A stretch of 64,000 nt of DNA from Actinokineospora xionganensis (lineage in GTDB: Bacteria; Actinomycetota; Actinomycetes; Mycobacteriales; Pseudonocardiaceae), in the NCBI RefSeq assembly GCF_014323725.1, contig NZ_JABVED010000008.1, forward strand, positions 62,001 to 126,000. The letters run 5' to 3'. Position 1 is the stretch's first letter. Every line of letters starts with the position of its first letter. Below, one piece after another: positions 17,225 through 27,066 of this stretch. A program made the translations under genes and the position numbers. The notes beneath the pieces are model-generated. The model saw only the letters and a program-made list of their open reading frames with translations. It did not search any database and was not told where the DNA came from.

Positions 17225-18062
17225 GCGCGTTGACCGTCAGCACCCCGGCCCACTCGAACTCCGTCACCGGCGTCCAGATCGCCCACTTCGGCCGCCACCC
17301 GCCGTCCTCGTGCTGGGCCATCTCCAGGGCGTCGAGGCTCACCTCAAGCTCGGCGGAGGTGAACCAGCGGGCCGCGAGACTGTCCGGCGTGGACGCGTAG
17401 TCGTGCGGTTCGTGCAGTTCCCCCTCGGCGAAGCCGGGCGGGACGATCCCGGTGCCGCCGAGTCGCACGAGCCCGTTGTCGCGGACCATCGTCCCGATGT
17501 GCTCGGCCGCCTTCTCGGCCCGGGCCCGATCCGGGGCGTGGTCGAGGAACTCCACGCAGGCCAGGGCCTCATACGGGTGCGTCGCCGTCAGACCCTCGAT
17601 GCGGGGCCAGCAGAACTCCGCAGCACGATCTACCCATGGGTGCTCGACACCGGCGCGCCAGAGGGCTCCGACGAGGTTGGCCGTGGGAAGCAGCGAACCA
17701 GCGTAGGTCTCCGGGACCTCCCACCACGGCGCCCTCGGGTAGTCGCGGGCATTGGGGTGGACGAACGGGACGCCCCCGTCCGGGGCGCTGATGGACTCCA
17801 GGTAGTCCGCGACGCCGTCAGGCCAGGCGCCGACCTCATGCAGGATGTTCAACGCCGACAGGACGGTCACCGGCTGGCTGCCAGGGCCACGGCCGTCGGG
17901 CTCCAGCGCGTTGCCGTAGCCACCGTCTGGGTTTCGGTACGCCTCCAGTGCCGCGACGACGGCCTGTGCGTCGCCGGAGCCGAAGAGGAACTCGAACCGC
18001 CTGCGGTCGAGCAGCCGGGCGTTGAGGAGGATGAACTTTTCGGCTCGGTCGAAGGAAGTCAC
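17187..18062 (-). CDS. Prenyltransferase/squalene-cyclase-repeat-like alpha-barrel protein
   Basis: A 291-residue protein with repeated helical units resembling the alpha/alpha toroid of terpene cyclases: RNPDGGYGNALEPDGRGPGSQP near residue 42, APDGGVPF near 93, and EDGGWRPKW near 251. The DxDD or other catalytic acid motif of true cyclases is not evident, so this is a fold assignment, not an activity. Annotated homologues in actinomycetes carry names such as 'prenyltransferase' without evidence. GTG start; convergent with and overlapping the AraC gene by 38 nt. Confidence 0.65.
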   Translation of the reverse strand: MTSFDRAEKFILLNARLLDRRRFEFLFGSGDAQAVVAALEAYRNPDGGYGNALEPDGRGPGSQPVTVLSALNILHEVGAWPDGVADYLESISAPDGGVPFVHPNARDYPRAPWWEVPETYAGSLLPTANLVGALWRAGVEHPWVDRAAEFCWPRIEGLTATHPYEALACVEFLDHAPDRARAEKAAEHIGTMVRDNGLVRLGGTGIVPPGFAEGELHEPHDYASTPDSLAARWFTSAELEVSLDALEMAQHEDGGWRPKWAIWTPVTEFEWAGVLTVNALRTLETYGRSTR

Positions 18063-18114
18063 CGAACCAACGTAACTCCGCGCGCGCGTCCGGTCTTGTA
18101 CGAAGCGGACACCG

Positions 18115-20436
18115 CTACGACGCTGAGGTCACCCGGTAGACGTCGTAGACGCCCTCGATGCTGCGGACCGCCTTGAGCACGTGCCCGAGGTGCTTCGGGT
18201 CGCCCATCTCGAACGAGAAGCGCGACACCGCCACCCGGTCACGCGATGTCGTCACCGAGGCGGAGAGGATGTTGACCTTCTCGTCGGCCAGCACCTTCGT
18301 CACGTCGGACAGCAGCCGGTGCCGGTCGAGCGCCTCCACCTGGATGGCGACAAGGAACACCGACGACTCCGACGGCGCCCACTCGACCTCCAGCAGCCGC
18401 TCCGGGGAGCCCAGCAGGTCGTCGGCGTTGGTGCAGTCCGTGCGGTGGACGCTGACGCCGCCGCCGCGGGTCACGAAGCCGAGGATGTCGTCGCCGGGCA
18501 CCGGGGTGCAGCAGCGGGCCAGCTTGACCCACACGTCGCTGGCGTCCTTGACCAGCACGCCCGCGTCGCCCGAGCTGCGGCGCCGGGTGATCGTGGACGG
18601 CGTCGCGCGCTCGGCCAGCTCCTCCTCGGCGTGCTCGACCCCGCCGAGCAGCGCCACGAGCCGCTGCACGACGTGGCGGGCCGAGGTGTGGCCCTCCCCC
18701 ACCGCCGCGTACAGGGCGCTGACCTCGGGATAGCGCAGCTCACGAGCCAGGGCGTTCACCGATTCGGCCGACACGAGCCGCTGCATGGGCAGGCCGACCC
18801 GGCGCACCTCCTTGGTGATCGCGTCCTTGCCCGCCTCGATCGCCTCTTCCTTGCGCTCCTTGGCGAACCACTGCTTGATCTTCGCCCGCGCACGCGGCGA
18901 CCCGGCGAAAGCCAGCCAGTCACGCGACGGGCCCGCACCCTCGGCCTTCGAGGTGAAGATCTCGATGACCTCGCCGTTCTCCAGCTTCCGCTCGAGCGCG
19001 ACGAGCCTGCCGTTGACCCGCGCGCCGATGCACCGGTGTCCGACCTCGGTGTGCACGGCGTAGGCGAAGTCGACGGGCGTGGACCCGGCTGGCAGCGTGA
19101 CGACGTCGCCCTTCGGGGTGAAGACGAAGATCTCGCGGGCGGCCAGGTCGTAGCGCAGCGACTCCAGGAACTCCCCCGGGTCGGCCGCCTCCCGCTGCCA
19201 GTCGAGCAGCTGGCGCATCCAGGCCATCTCGTCGACGTCGGCGCCGCTGTGGGTGCCCCGGGTCTCCTTGTAGCGCCAGTGCGCGGCGATGCCGTACTCG
19301 GCGGTGCGGTGCATCTCGTGCGTGCGGATCTGCACTTCCAGCGGCTTGCCGTCGGGGCCGATCACCGTCGTGTGCAGCGACTGGTAGACGCCGAAGCGCG
19401 GCTGGGCGATGTAGTCCTTGAACCGGCCCGGCATCGGCTGCCACAGCGCGTGGACCACGCCCATCGCGGCGTAGCAGTCGCGCACGTCGTCGACCAGGAT
19501 GCGCACGCCGACCAGGTCGTGGATGTCGTCGAAGTCGCGGCCGCGGACGATCATCTTCTGGTGGATCGAGTAGTAGTGCTTGGGCCTGCCCTCGACCTTC
19601 GCGGTGATCCGCGAGCCCTGCAGGTCGGCGCCGAGCTGCTCCACCACGGTGCGCAGGTACGTGTCGCGCGAGGGCGCCCGGTTCGCCACGAGCCGAACGA
19701 TCTCGTCGTACTTCTTGGGCTGCAGGATGGCGAACGCCAGGTCCTCCAGCTCCCACTTGACCGTGGCCATGCCCAGGCGGTGGGCCAGCGGGGCCAGCAC
19801 CTCGAGGGTCTCGCGGGCCTTCTTGGCCTGCTTCTCCGGCGGCAGGAACCGCATGGTGCGCATGTTGTGCAGCCGGTCGGCCAGCTTGATGACCAGCACG
19901 CGCGGGTCCCGCGCCATGGCGATGACCATCTTGCGGATGGTCTCGGCCTCGGCGGCGGAGCCCAGCTGCACCTTGTCGAGCTTGGTGACTCCGTCGACCA
20001 GGTGCGCGACCTCGTCGCCGAAGTCGGCGCGCAGGCTGTCGATGGAGTAGTCGGTGTCCTCGACCGTGTCGTGCAGCAGCGCCGCGACCAGTGTCGTGGT
20101 GTCCATGCCCAGCTCGGCCAGGATCGTCGCCACAGCCAGCGGGTGGGTGATGTACGGGTCGCCGGACTTGCGCCGCTGACTGCGGTGCGCCTCCTCGGCG
20201 ACGTCGTAGGCGTGCTGCAACAGCGCCAGGTCGGCCTTGGGGTGCAGCTCGCGGTGGACGGCGGCCAGCGGCTCCAGGACCTGCTTGACCGGGGCGGCGC
20301 GCTGTGCGGTGATGCGGCGGGCCAGGCGCGCCCGGACTCGGCGCGTGGCGGACGGCTCCCGTCCTGCGGGCGTCAGCGGCTCATGGGCCCCTGGGGCCGC
20401 GCTGTCTACCTCATGGGACAACCGTGCTCCCGGCAA
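18115..20436 (-). CDS. relA: Bifunctional (p)ppGpp synthetase/hydrolase
   Basis: Stringent-response enzyme that makes and degrades (p)ppGpp. Domains in order: HD hydrolase (His122-Asp123 in LLHDTVEDT, so hydrolase is intact), synthetase (~residues 260-400, with [16 protein letters not shown] and the EVQIRT motif), TGS (~440-510, [22 protein letters not shown] region), a helical/zinc-finger-like segment with CCTPVPGD, and a C-terminal ACT domain. At 773 residues it has the normal Rel length. The open frame begins at a TTG (20436); a second TTG five codons in (20421) has a better Shine-Dalgarno, GGGAG 5 nt upstream. It follows apt on the same strand, as in mycobacteria. Confidence 0.95.
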   Translation of the reverse strand: MPGARLSHEVDSAAPGAHEPLTPAGREPSATRRVRARLARRITAQRAAPVKQVLEPLAAVHRELHPKADLALLQHAYDVAEEAHRSQRRKSGDPYITHPLAVATILAELGMDTTTLVAALLHDTVEDTDYSIDSLRADFGDEVAHLVDGVTKLDKVQLGSAAEAETIRKMVIAMARDPRVLVIKLADRLHNMRTMRFLPPEKQAKKARETLEVLAPLAHRLGMATVKWELEDLAFAILQPKKYDEIVRLVANRAPSRDTYLRTVVEQLGADLQGSRITAKVEGRPKHYYSIHQKMIVRGRDFDDIHDLVGVRILVDDVRDCYAAMGVVHALWQPMPGRFKDYIAQPRFGVYQSLHTTVIGPDGKPLEVQIRTHEMHRTAEYGIAAHWRYKETRGTHSGADVDEMAWMRQLLDWQREAADPGEFLESLRYDLAAREIFVFTPKGDVVTLPAGSTPVDFAYAVHTEVGHRCIGARVNGRLVALERKLENGEVIEIFTSKAEGAGPSRDWLAFAGSPRARAKIKQWFAKERKEEAIEAGKDAITKEVRRVGLPMQRLVSAESVNALARELRYPEVSALYAAVGEGHTSARHVVQRLVALLGGVEHAEEELAERATPSTITRRRSSGDAGVLVKDASDVWVKLARCCTPVPGDDILGFVTRGGGVSVHRTDCTNADDLLGSPERLLEVEWAPSESSVFLVAIQVEALDRHRLLSDVTKVLADEKVNILSASVTTSRDRVAVSRFSFEMGDPKHLGHVLKAVRSIEGVYDVYRVTSAS

Positions 20437-20544
20437 GTTCGGTCGCCAGCGGCGAACGACTCCCGGGTCACTCGTGTGACCCGGATACCGAGGATAACGC
20501 CGGAACGGGTGACGAGTTTCCGCTGGGGCGGCGAACAGCCCATG

Positions 20545-21063
20545 TCAGACGACGAGCAACGACCGCAAGTTGTGCCCTGCAAGTCGCTCGCGACCGCCCA
20601 GCGCGGCGATTTCCACGACGACCGTCACCGCCGCGACCTTCGCGCCCGCCCGGTCGACCAGGCCCGCGGCGGCCTCGATCGTGCCGCCGGTGGCCAGCAC
20701 GTCGTCGATGATGACGACGTTCGCCCCAGGCTCGATGACACCTTCGGGCAGCTCGAAGGTGGCCGTGCCGTACTCGAGGGAGTAGGTGGCGCTGTCGGCC
20801 ACGACCGGCAGCTTGCCTGGCTTGCGCACCGTGACCAGCCCGAATCCGTGCACGGCGGCCAGCGCGGCGCCGAACAGGAAGCCGCGGGCCTCCAGCGCGA
20901 CCACCGTGCTGACGCCGTCGGGGATCTCGGCGGCGAAAGCGTCGGTGACCGCGCGGAACGCGTCCGCGTCCGCCAGCAGCGGACTCAGGTCACGGAAGAG
21001 CACCCCTGGTTCCGGGAAGTCGGGGACTTCCCGGACCAGGGTGAGCGCGTCTTCCAGGCGCAC
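20545..21063 (-). CDS. apt: Adenine phosphoribosyltransferase
   Basis: Purine-salvage enzyme that forms AMP from adenine and PRPP. The 172-residue protein shows the apt start (VREVPDFPEPGVLFRDLSPLL), FLFGAALA, and the PRPP-binding loop VVIIDDVLATGGT near residue 120. GTG at 21063 is used because the frame upstream is out of phase with any apt-like sequence and lies inside secF. Only 1 nt separates it from the secF stop. The lipoprotein gene between apt and secF in M. tuberculosis is absent here. Confidence 0.93.
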   Translation of the reverse strand: MRLEDALTLVREVPDFPEPGVLFRDLSPLLADADAFRAVTDAFAAEIPDGVSTVVALEARGFLFGAALAAVHGFGLVTVRKPGKLPVVADSATYSLEYGTATFELPEGVIEPGANVVIIDDVLATGGTIEAAAGLVDRAGAKVAAVTVVVEIAALGGRERLAGHNLRSLLVV

Positions 21064-21064
21064 G

Positions 21065-22270
21065 TCAGCGCCGCTTCTTGCCCGTCGGCCTGCCGGAGGG
21101 CTTGCGCCGAGCGTCGGAGGCCTTCGGTGTGCGAGAGGGGACGCCCGCCGCGATCGCCATGGCCTTCTCGCGGCGCAGTTCGGCGTTGAGCGCCTCGTCG
21201 TCGGAGACGTCGGTCTCGGCCTCATCGCCCTCGGCCGTGTCAGCCTTGCGGGCGACGTTCGCGCGGCGCTGGGCCACGCGCTCGGCCTGCTGCTTGAACT
21301 TCGGCTCGGTCATCTTCAGGTCGACCAGGAGCGGGGTCGCCAGGAAGATCGACGACAGCACACCCGCGAGCATGCCCGCGGCCATGACGAGCGCCAGGTC
21401 GCCGAGGGTGCCGACACCGAGCAGGCCGACACCGATCACCAGCAGCCCCAGGACCGGGAGCAGCGCGATGATCGAGGTGTTGATCGAGCGCATCAGCACC
21501 TGGTTCAGGGCCAGGTTCGCGGTTTCGGCGTAGGTGCGCCGGGTCAGTCCGAGCAGGCCGCGGGTGTTCTCCTTGACCTTGTCGAACACCACGACCGTGT
21601 CGTAGAGCGAGAAGCCGAGAATGGTCAGCAGACCGATCACCGTCGCGGGCGTGACCTCGAAGCCGACGATCGAGTAGATGCCCGCCGCCACGATGATGTC
21701 GTGGAACAGCGCGACGAGCGCCGCGACCGCCATCCACTTCTCGAAATACAGCGCCAGGAAGACCGTCACCAATACGAGGAACACCGCGAGCGCCCACAGC
21801 GCCTGCCGCGAGATCTCGCCGCCCCAGGTGCCTGAGACCGCGCTGTCGCTGATCTGCGCGACTGTGGACTCACCATTGGGCGACTGCGGCTTGAGCTGTT
21901 CGAACAGCGCGTTCTTGACCAGCCGGACCTCGTCGACGGTCAACGCCTCCGACTTGATCTGGATGGTCTGGTTGGCGCCGGTGCCGACCAACTGGACCGC
22001 GGCGGGCTCCTTGTTGATCGCCTCGGTGAAGACGGTCTCCACGCGCTCGACCGAGATCTGGCCGGAAGCGCTCGACGACGGCAACTGGATCTTGGTGCCG
22101 CCCTTGAAGTCGATGCCGAAGTTGAATCCGCGCAAGACGATCGACGCGAGGCAGATAAGCATCAGGCCGCCGAAGATCAGGTACCAGCGCTTGCGCTTGC
22201 CGACGATGTCGAACGCGCCGTTGCCGATGTAGAGCCGCTCGAAGATGCTCTGCTTCTTGGGGGTGGACAC
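21065..22270 (-). CDS. secF: Protein-export membrane protein SecF
   Basis: Subunit of the SecDF complex, which uses the proton gradient to help pull proteins across the membrane. 401 residues; first helix at about 28-48, periplasmic P1-like domain (GIDFKGGTKIQL), and the five-helix RND-like core with the VIGLLTILGFSLYDTVVVFDKVKEN segment near residue 217. The C-terminal ~80 residues are charged and Lys/Arg-rich. GTG start 1 nt after the secD stop. Runs in the operon secD-secF-apt. Confidence 0.95.
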   Translation of the reverse strand: MSTPKKQSIFERLYIGNGAFDIVGKRKRWYLIFGGLMLICLASIVLRGFNFGIDFKGGTKIQLPSSSASGQISVERVETVFTEAINKEPAAVQLVGTGANQTIQIKSEALTVDEVRLVKNALFEQLKPQSPNGESTVAQISDSAVSGTWGGEISRQALWALAVFLVLVTVFLALYFEKWMAVAALVALFHDIIVAAGIYSIVGFEVTPATVIGLLTILGFSLYDTVVVFDKVKENTRGLLGLTRRTYAETANLALNQVLMRSINTSIIALLPVLGLLVIGVGLLGVGTLGDLALVMAAGMLAGVLSSIFLATPLLVDLKMTEPKFKQQAERVAQRRANVARKADTAEGDEAETDVSDDEALNAELRREKAMAIAAGVPSRTPKASDARRKPSGRPTGKKRR

Positions 22271-22271
22271 G

Positions 22272-24068
22272 TCACACTTCCTTCGCGGCGGTGCCCGCGC
22301 CGACCCGCGCCGCGCGCAGGGTCTGCTGGTTCCGCTGGACGGCTCCGAGGCCGGAGAGCTTCGAGTTGGACAGCCACTTGGACTTCGAGGCGAGCGCCAC
22401 CAGCGGGTGGGTCACCAGGAAGACCACGATCAGGTCGAGCACAGTTGCCATGCCCAGGGTGAACGCGAAGCCCTTCACCTGGCCGACGGCCAGGATGTAG
22501 AGCACCGCGGCGGCCAGGAACTGGACCGCGTCGGCGGAGAGGATCGTGCGCCGGGCGCGGACCCAGGCCCGCGGCACGCCCGACCGGAACGACCGGCCTT
22601 CGCGCACCTCGTCCTTGAGCCGTTCGAAGAAGACGACGAACGAGTCCGCGGTGATGCCGATCGCCACGATGAACCCGGCGATGCCCGCGAGGTCGAGGGT
22701 GAACCCGACCCAACGCCCCAGCAGCACGAGGACGCCGTAGACGATCACCGCTGAGAGAACCAGCGACAGGATCGTCAGCACACCGAGCAGGCGGTAGTAG
22801 ATCAGGCAGTAGATGAAGACCAGCAGCAGACCGATGCCGCCCGCGATCAGACCGGCCTGCATCGAGGCCAGACCCAGCGTCGCGGAGACCGTCTCGGCCT
22901 CCGAGGACTCGAAGGACAGCGGCAGCGAGCCGAACTTCAGCACGTTGGCCAGCTTCTGTGCCTCGGCGGTCTTGAAGCCGCCCTCGCCGCCGGTGATCTG
23001 GGTGTCGCCGTTGATGGCGCCCTGGATCGTCGGCGCGGAGACGACCGCGGTGTCGAGCACGAACGCGGCGCGCTGCTGGACGTGGCTGGCGGTGTACTCC
23101 GACCAGATCCGCGCGCCCTCGCTCTTGAAGCTGACGCTGACGACGTTGCCGACACCCTGCGGGTCCGGCTGCGAGATGGCGTTGTCGATCTGGTTGCCCT
23201 CGAGGAACGACGGGCCGAGGATGAACTTCTCGATTCCGTCCTGGTCACACGTGGCCAGCGGGAGCTTCGGGTCGTCGTTGCCGATCAGCGGGTCTTTCTT
23301 GCCGCAGTCGAGCGTGGCCAACGCGGCCTGCTGCAGCGCGGCGTCCGCGGGCACCTCCGCGTTGTCGGGGCCCTTGCTCGGCGCGAGCTTCGGGTCCTGG
23401 CGGCAGGCCTTGGCAGCGGTGATGAGCTGCCCGACCGGCGTCTTCTGGTCGTTGAGCAGCGCGGTGTACTTGGTGCAGGCGTTGTCCGCGGCGGGCGGCG
23501 GCGCGGGCTGCGACGGCGGCGCGGGCTGCGCGGCCGGAGCCGGACGGCCCTGCGGCGCACCCGAGGTGGGCGCACCGGCCGACGGCGCGGGCGCCGACGT
23601 CGGGGCACCGCTCGCGGGCGGCTGCACGGTCCCGGAGGCAGGCGGCTGCTGCACGCCTGAGGACGGCGGCGGAGCCTGCTCCGCGGGGGCGGCGGGAAGC
23701 GCGCCGATCACGGGACGGAACCGCAGCTGCGCGGGCTGCGCGAGATCCTTGGCCTTCTCACCCTGCTCACCGGGGACGGTGATGACGATGTTGTTGCCAT
23801 CGAGGACGATCTCGGCGCCACTGACACCGGTGCCGTTGACCCGCTCCTCGATGATCTCGCGAGCCAGGTCGAGCGACTCCTTGGACGGCTCGCCGGTCTC
23901 GGTGCGCGCGGTCAGCGAGACACGAGTACCACCCTGCAGGTCGATGCCCAGTTTGGGCTTCGCCTGATGGTCGCCGGTGGCGAACACCAGGGCATACAGG
24001 ACAACGACGATTGCTATGAAGAACGCCAAATAGCGTCCTGGGCGGATCTGCCCGGCCGGTGGTGCCAC
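22272..24068 (-). CDS. secD: Protein-export membrane protein SecD
   Basis: Partner of SecF. GTG at 24068 with GAGGAG 7 nt upstream gives 598 residues; the open frame upstream of it is unrelated. First helix (RYLAFFIAIVVVLYALVF), GIDLQGGTRVSL motif, then a long Pro/Ala/Gly/Gln-rich insertion at about residues 127-200 that is absent from enterobacterial SecD and typical of actinomycetes. The P1 head and the six-helix core (TVSATLGLASMQAG, GFIVAIGITADSFVVFFERLKDE) follow. It probably requires the shared SecDFYajC assembly. Confidence 0.95.
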   Translation of the reverse strand: MAPPAGQIRPGRYLAFFIAIVVVLYALVFATGDHQAKPKLGIDLQGGTRVSLTARTETGEPSKESLDLAREIIEERVNGTGVSGAEIVLDGNNIVITVPGEQGEKAKDLAQPAQLRFRPVIGALPAAPAEQAPPPSSGVQQPPASGTVQPPASGAPTSAPAPSAGAPTSGAPQGRPAPAAQPAPPSQPAPPPAADNACTKYTALLNDQKTPVGQLITAAKACRQDPKLAPSKGPDNAEVPADAALQQAALATLDCGKKDPLIGNDDPKLPLATCDQDGIEKFILGPSFLEGNQIDNAISQPDPQGVGNVVSVSFKSEGARIWSEYTASHVQQRAAFVLDTAVVSAPTIQGAINGDTQITGGEGGFKTAEAQKLANVLKFGSLPLSFESSEAETVSATLGLASMQAGLIAGGIGLLLVFIYCLIYYRLLGVLTILSLVLSAVIVYGVLVLLGRWVGFTLDLAGIAGFIVAIGITADSFVVFFERLKDEVREGRSFRSGVPRAWVRARRTILSADAVQFLAAAVLYILAVGQVKGFAFTLGMATVLDLIVVFLVTHPLVALASKSKWLSNSKLSGLGAVQRNQQTLRAARVGAGTAAKEV

Positions 24069-24261
24069 GGTCGGTCCGTCTCCTCGGCTAGCTTCGGATG
24101 TGAACGCATGACTCCCGCGCGCTGGGGGCCAAGCGAAGTGCGGCTGACCAGTGTGTTTGGTCATGACACTGCGCCCGCACCCGAGTCACACATGTGGGTG
24201 AGGGCGCAGCGTACCTCTTGCGGCGTGAACCCAGTGTTGCGCGGGTCACTGTCCGCCTGCG

Positions 24262-24291
24262 TCGGGTTCCGGGCCGTGACCCGGAACCCGA
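24262..24291 (-). terminator. Strong hairpin between yajC and secD
   Basis: TCGGGTTCCGGG (24262-24273) and CCCGGAACCCGA (24280-24291) form a perfect 12-bp stem with a 6-nt loop, 7 nt beyond the yajC stop on the minus strand. It looks like a terminator or attenuator separating yajC from secDF, which are usually one operon. Confidence 0.75.
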
Positions 24292-24298
24292 GGTCGGC

Positions 24299-24676
24299 TT
24301 ACTTCTTGTGGTCGAGCGGCGGCGCGACCTGGGCCGTGGAGCCCGAGACCTCAGTGGCCTCGACGGCCTCGTCCGAGTCCTCGACCGTTTCGTCGTCCGC
24401 ATCGTCTTCCATGTCCGGGCCGACCTTCTCGCGGACGGCCTGGCGCAGCCAGCTGGTCTCCACGCCGGGCGCGATCTCGATGCCGATCGTCGCGTCGTCG
24501 GAGATGTCGGAAACCGTGCCGTAGAGACCGGAGGTCGTCATCACCCGGTCGCCGACGGCGAGCGAGTTCTGCAGCTCCTGCTGCTGCGCCACCATCTTCT
24601 TCTGCCTGCGCGAGCCGAGGATCAGAGGGATCGCGAGCACCGCCACGAGCAGCAGCGGGAGCAGAGCCTGGTTCAT
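24299..24676 (-). CDS. yajC: Preprotein translocase subunit YajC
   Basis: A 125-residue single-span membrane protein: helix at about residues 4-22, then the RRQKKMVAQQQELQNSLAVGDRVMTTSGLYGTV signature (residues ~23-56), and an acidic C-terminal tail. It associates with SecDF. ATG start follows a GGAACG-type weak Shine-Dalgarno. It lies between ruvB and secD in the conserved actinobacterial order, with a hairpin on its downstream side. Confidence 0.93.
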   Translation of the reverse strand: MNQALLPLLLVAVLAIPLILGSRRQKKMVAQQQELQNSLAVGDRVMTTSGLYGTVSDISDDATIGIEIAPGVETSWLRQAVREKVGPDMEDDADDETVEDSDEAVEATEVSGSTAQVAPPLDHKK

Positions 24677-24789
24677 TTCACTCCGTTTCGGGAACGTTCC
24701 CCGATGCGGGAAAAGTCCGATTGTTCGGGGTTTGCCTCACCCGAGTGTGCCAGGTGCCAGCCGCTTCATCACAGCTCACACGTGGTCGA

Positions 24790-25845
24790 TCACTCATCGA
24801 ACAGGGTAGGCCCCGCCTGGCCGAAGGCTTCGATCGGGGCAGGCAGGCCCAGATGCGTCCAAGCCGCCGCCGTCGCCACGCGCCCGCGCGGTGTGCGCGC
24901 GAGCATCCCCGCGCGGACCAGGAACGGCTCGCACACTTCTTCGACCGTCGTCGATTCCTCCCCGACCGCCACCGCCAGGGTGGAGACGCCGACCGGCCCG
25001 CCGCCGAAGGACTTCACCAGGGCGCCGAGGACCGCGCGGTCGAGCCGATCGAGCCCCAGCTCGTCGACGTCGTAGACCTTCAGCGCGGCCTGGGCGACCT
25101 CGCGGGTGACCGCGCCGTCGGCCCGGACCTCGGCGTAGTCGCGGACCCGGCGCAGCAGCCGGTTCGCGATACGGGGTGTTCCCCGAGAGCGGCCCGCGAT
25201 CTCCTCGGCGCCGTCCTCGTGCAGGTCGACGCCCAGGATGACCGCCGAGCGCCGCAGCACCCGCTCCAGTTCGTGCGGCTCGTAGAACTCCATGTGCGCG
25301 GTGAAGCCGAAGCGGTCGCGCAGCGGGCCGGTGAGCGCGCCGGAGCGGGTGGTGGCGCCGACCAGGGTGAACGGCGCGATCTCCAGCGGGATGCTGGTGG
25401 CGCCGGGGCCCTTGCCGACGACGACGTCGACTCGGAAGTCCTCCATCGCCAGGTACAGCATCTCCTCGGCGGGCCGGGCGATGCGGTGGATCTCGTCGAT
25501 GAACATGACCTCGCCATCGACGAGGTTCGACAGCATCGCGGCGAGGTCGCCCGCGCGTTCCAGGGCGGGACCGGAGGTGATCCGGATCGGCCTGCCCAGT
25601 TCGGCGGCGATGATCATCGCGAGGCTGGTCTTGCCCAGGCCGGGCGGGCCGGACAGCAACACATGGTCGGGCGGTGAGCCGCGCCGGGTCGCGCCCTGCA
25701 AAACCAGATCGAGCTGCTCGCGCACGCGGGGCTGGCCGACGAACTCGGAGAGCCGCTTGGGGCGCAGGGTCGCCTCGTCCTCGCGTTCCTCCGGTTCGGC
25801 CACCGGGGACAGCTGGGACTCCCATTCCTCCATGTCGGGCTCCAT
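24790..25845 (-). CDS. ruvB: Holliday junction branch-migration ATPase RuvB
   Basis: AAA+ motor of the RuvABC resolvasome. 351 residues; conserved [11 protein letters not shown], Walker [10 protein letters not shown] (~residues 65-73), Walker B FIDEIHR, sensor [12 protein letters not shown], arginine finger region RDRFGF, and a C-terminal winged helix. ATG overlaps the ruvA stop by one base (TGATG), so translation is coupled. It should be induced with ruvC through the LexA box at 27039. Confidence 0.96.
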   Translation of the reverse strand: MEPDMEEWESQLSPVAEPEEREDEATLRPKRLSEFVGQPRVREQLDLVLQGATRRGSPPDHVLLSGPPGLGKTSLAMIIAAELGRPIRITSGPALERAGDLAAMLSNLVDGEVMFIDEIHRIARPAEEMLYLAMEDFRVDVVVGKGPGATSIPLEIAPFTLVGATTRSGALTGPLRDRFGFTAHMEFYEPHELERVLRRSAVILGVDLHEDGAEEIAGRSRGTPRIANRLLRRVRDYAEVRADGAVTREVAQAALKVYDVDELGLDRLDRAVLGALVKSFGGGPVGVSTLAVAVGEESTTVEEVCEPFLVRAGMLARTPRGRVATAAAWTHLGLPAPIEAFGQAGPTLFDE

Positions 25846-26435
25846 CAGCGCTTGCGGCCCAAAGTGGCCAACGCCTTGCGCAACACCGCCGAGGTGTCGC
25901 TGACGCCGTTCTCCGCGAGCACGCCGTCGACGGCCTGCTCGGCCTGTTTGGCGGCGAAGCCAAGACCGACGAGGGCCTCGACGACCGAGTTGCGGACCTG
26001 GCCCGCGGGCGCGGCGGGTGACTCACCGGACGGCACTGTCCCGACCTTGTCGCGCAGTTCGATGATCAGCCGCTCCGCGCCCTTGCGGCCGATGCCGGGG
26101 ACCTGGGTGAGGATGGTGATGTTGCCGTCGGCCAGCGCGGCGCGCAGCTGGTCGGGTTCGAGGACGGCGAGGGTGGCCAGCGCGAGCCGCGGTCCGATGC
26201 CGGACACGGTCTGCAGCAGGCGGAACAGGTCGCGCGCCTCGGTGTCGGCGAAGCCGAACAGGGTCAGCGAGTCCTCGCGCACGACCAGGGCCGTGGCCAG
26301 CGAGGTCTCCTCGCCGCGGCGCAGCGTCGCCAGGGTGTGCGGGGTGGACTGCACGGCGAGCCCGACGCCGCCGACCTCGATGACCGCGTGGTCGAGTCCG
26401 ACCGCTGCCACTGTGCCTCGCACCGAGGAGATCAC
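25845..26435 (-). CDS. ruvA: Holliday junction branch-migration protein RuvA
   Basis: Junction-binding subunit. 196 residues: N-terminal OB fold (MISSVRGTV, with V as GTG start), helix-hairpin-helix segments [14 protein letters not shown] (~75) and [19 protein letters not shown] (~110), and a C-terminal three-helix domain that contacts RuvB. GTG at 26435 overlaps the ruvC stop as GTGA. Longer frames upstream lie inside ruvC and are not RuvA-like. Confidence 0.95.
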   Translation of the reverse strand: MISSVRGTVAAVGLDHAVIEVGGVGLAVQSTPHTLATLRRGEETSLATALVVREDSLTLFGFADTEARDLFRLLQTVSGIGPRLALATLAVLEPDQLRAALADGNITILTQVPGIGRKGAERLIIELRDKVGTVPSGESPAAPAGQVRNSVVEALVGLGFAAKQAEQAVDGVLAENGVSDTSAVLRKALATLGRKR

Positions 26436-27016
26436 TTCGTCACCGTCCTGATTTTGGTTGCCTTGGCCGCGGCGGCCAGCCTCGCACGGTGGGTGCGGGC
26501 GATCTCCGCCGCCCTCGCCTCGGCCTGCGCCATCCGGTCGCGCATCGGCGCGCGCCACAGGTGGCAGATCGCCAGGGCCAGCGCGTCGGCGGCGTCGGCG
26601 GGTTTCGGCGCGACCGTGAGCCCGAGGAGCTTGGTGACCATCACGGTGACCTGGGCTTTGTCGGCTCGACCCGAGCCGGTGACAGCCGCTTTGACCTCGC
26701 TCGGGGTGTGGAACATGACCGGGAGCCCGCGGCGCGCGGCCGACAGCGCGACGACACCGGCGGCCTGGGCGGTGCCCATGGCCGTGCGGACGTTGTGCTG
26801 GCTGAAGACCCGCTCGATGGCGACGACCTCCGGGCGGTGCTCGTCGAGCCAGGCCTCCACGCCGTCGGCGACCTTGAGCAGGCGCACGGCGAGATCGTCG
26901 TCGACCGGGGTGCGGATCACGTCGACCGCGACCGCGCGGACCGCCCGCCCGGCGCCGCCGTCGACCACCGCGATGCCGAGGCGGGTCAGGCCCGGGTCGA
27001 CTCCCAGCACGCGCAC
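26432..27016 (-). CDS. ruvC: Holliday junction resolvase RuvC
   Basis: Dimeric endonuclease that cuts Holliday junctions. 194 residues with the RNase-H-like catalytic acids Asp7 (GVDPGL), Glu68 (IERVF) and the pair Asp141/Asp144 ([13 protein letters not shown]). The C-terminal ~35 residues are Ala/Arg/Lys-rich beyond the usual length. It is the first gene of ruvCAB, with an SOS box 23-38 nt upstream of its start. Confidence 0.95.
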   Translation of the reverse strand: MRVLGVDPGLTRLGIAVVDGGAGRAVRAVAVDVIRTPVDDDLAVRLLKVADGVEAWLDEHRPEVVAIERVFSQHNVRTAMGTAQAAGVVALSAARRGLPVMFHTPSEVKAAVTGSGRADKAQVTVMVTKLLGLTVAPKPADAADALALAICHLWRAPMRDRMAQAEARAAEIARTHRARLAAAAKATKIRTVTK

Positions 27017-27038
27017 AGCCGCCGCTCCCTAGCTCGCC

Positions 27039-27054
27039 TTGAACACTCGTTCGA
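27039..27054 (-). promoter_or_regulatory. LexA binding site (SOS box) upstream of ruvCAB
   Basis: On the minus strand the site reads TCGAACGAGTGTTCAA, matching TCGAAC-N4-GTTCGA at 11 of 12 fixed positions. It lies 23-38 nt upstream of ruvC in the gap after the phosphoesterase gene. SOS control of ruvC is known in mycobacteria. Confidence 0.8.
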
Positions 27055-27066
27055 GAGCGTAGGCGG

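Noticed and set aside
18181-21189. About 1000-codon plus-strand frame opposite relA and apt
   Set aside because: It is antisense to well-supported genes and consists of low-information His/Arg/Val/Leu-rich sequence.
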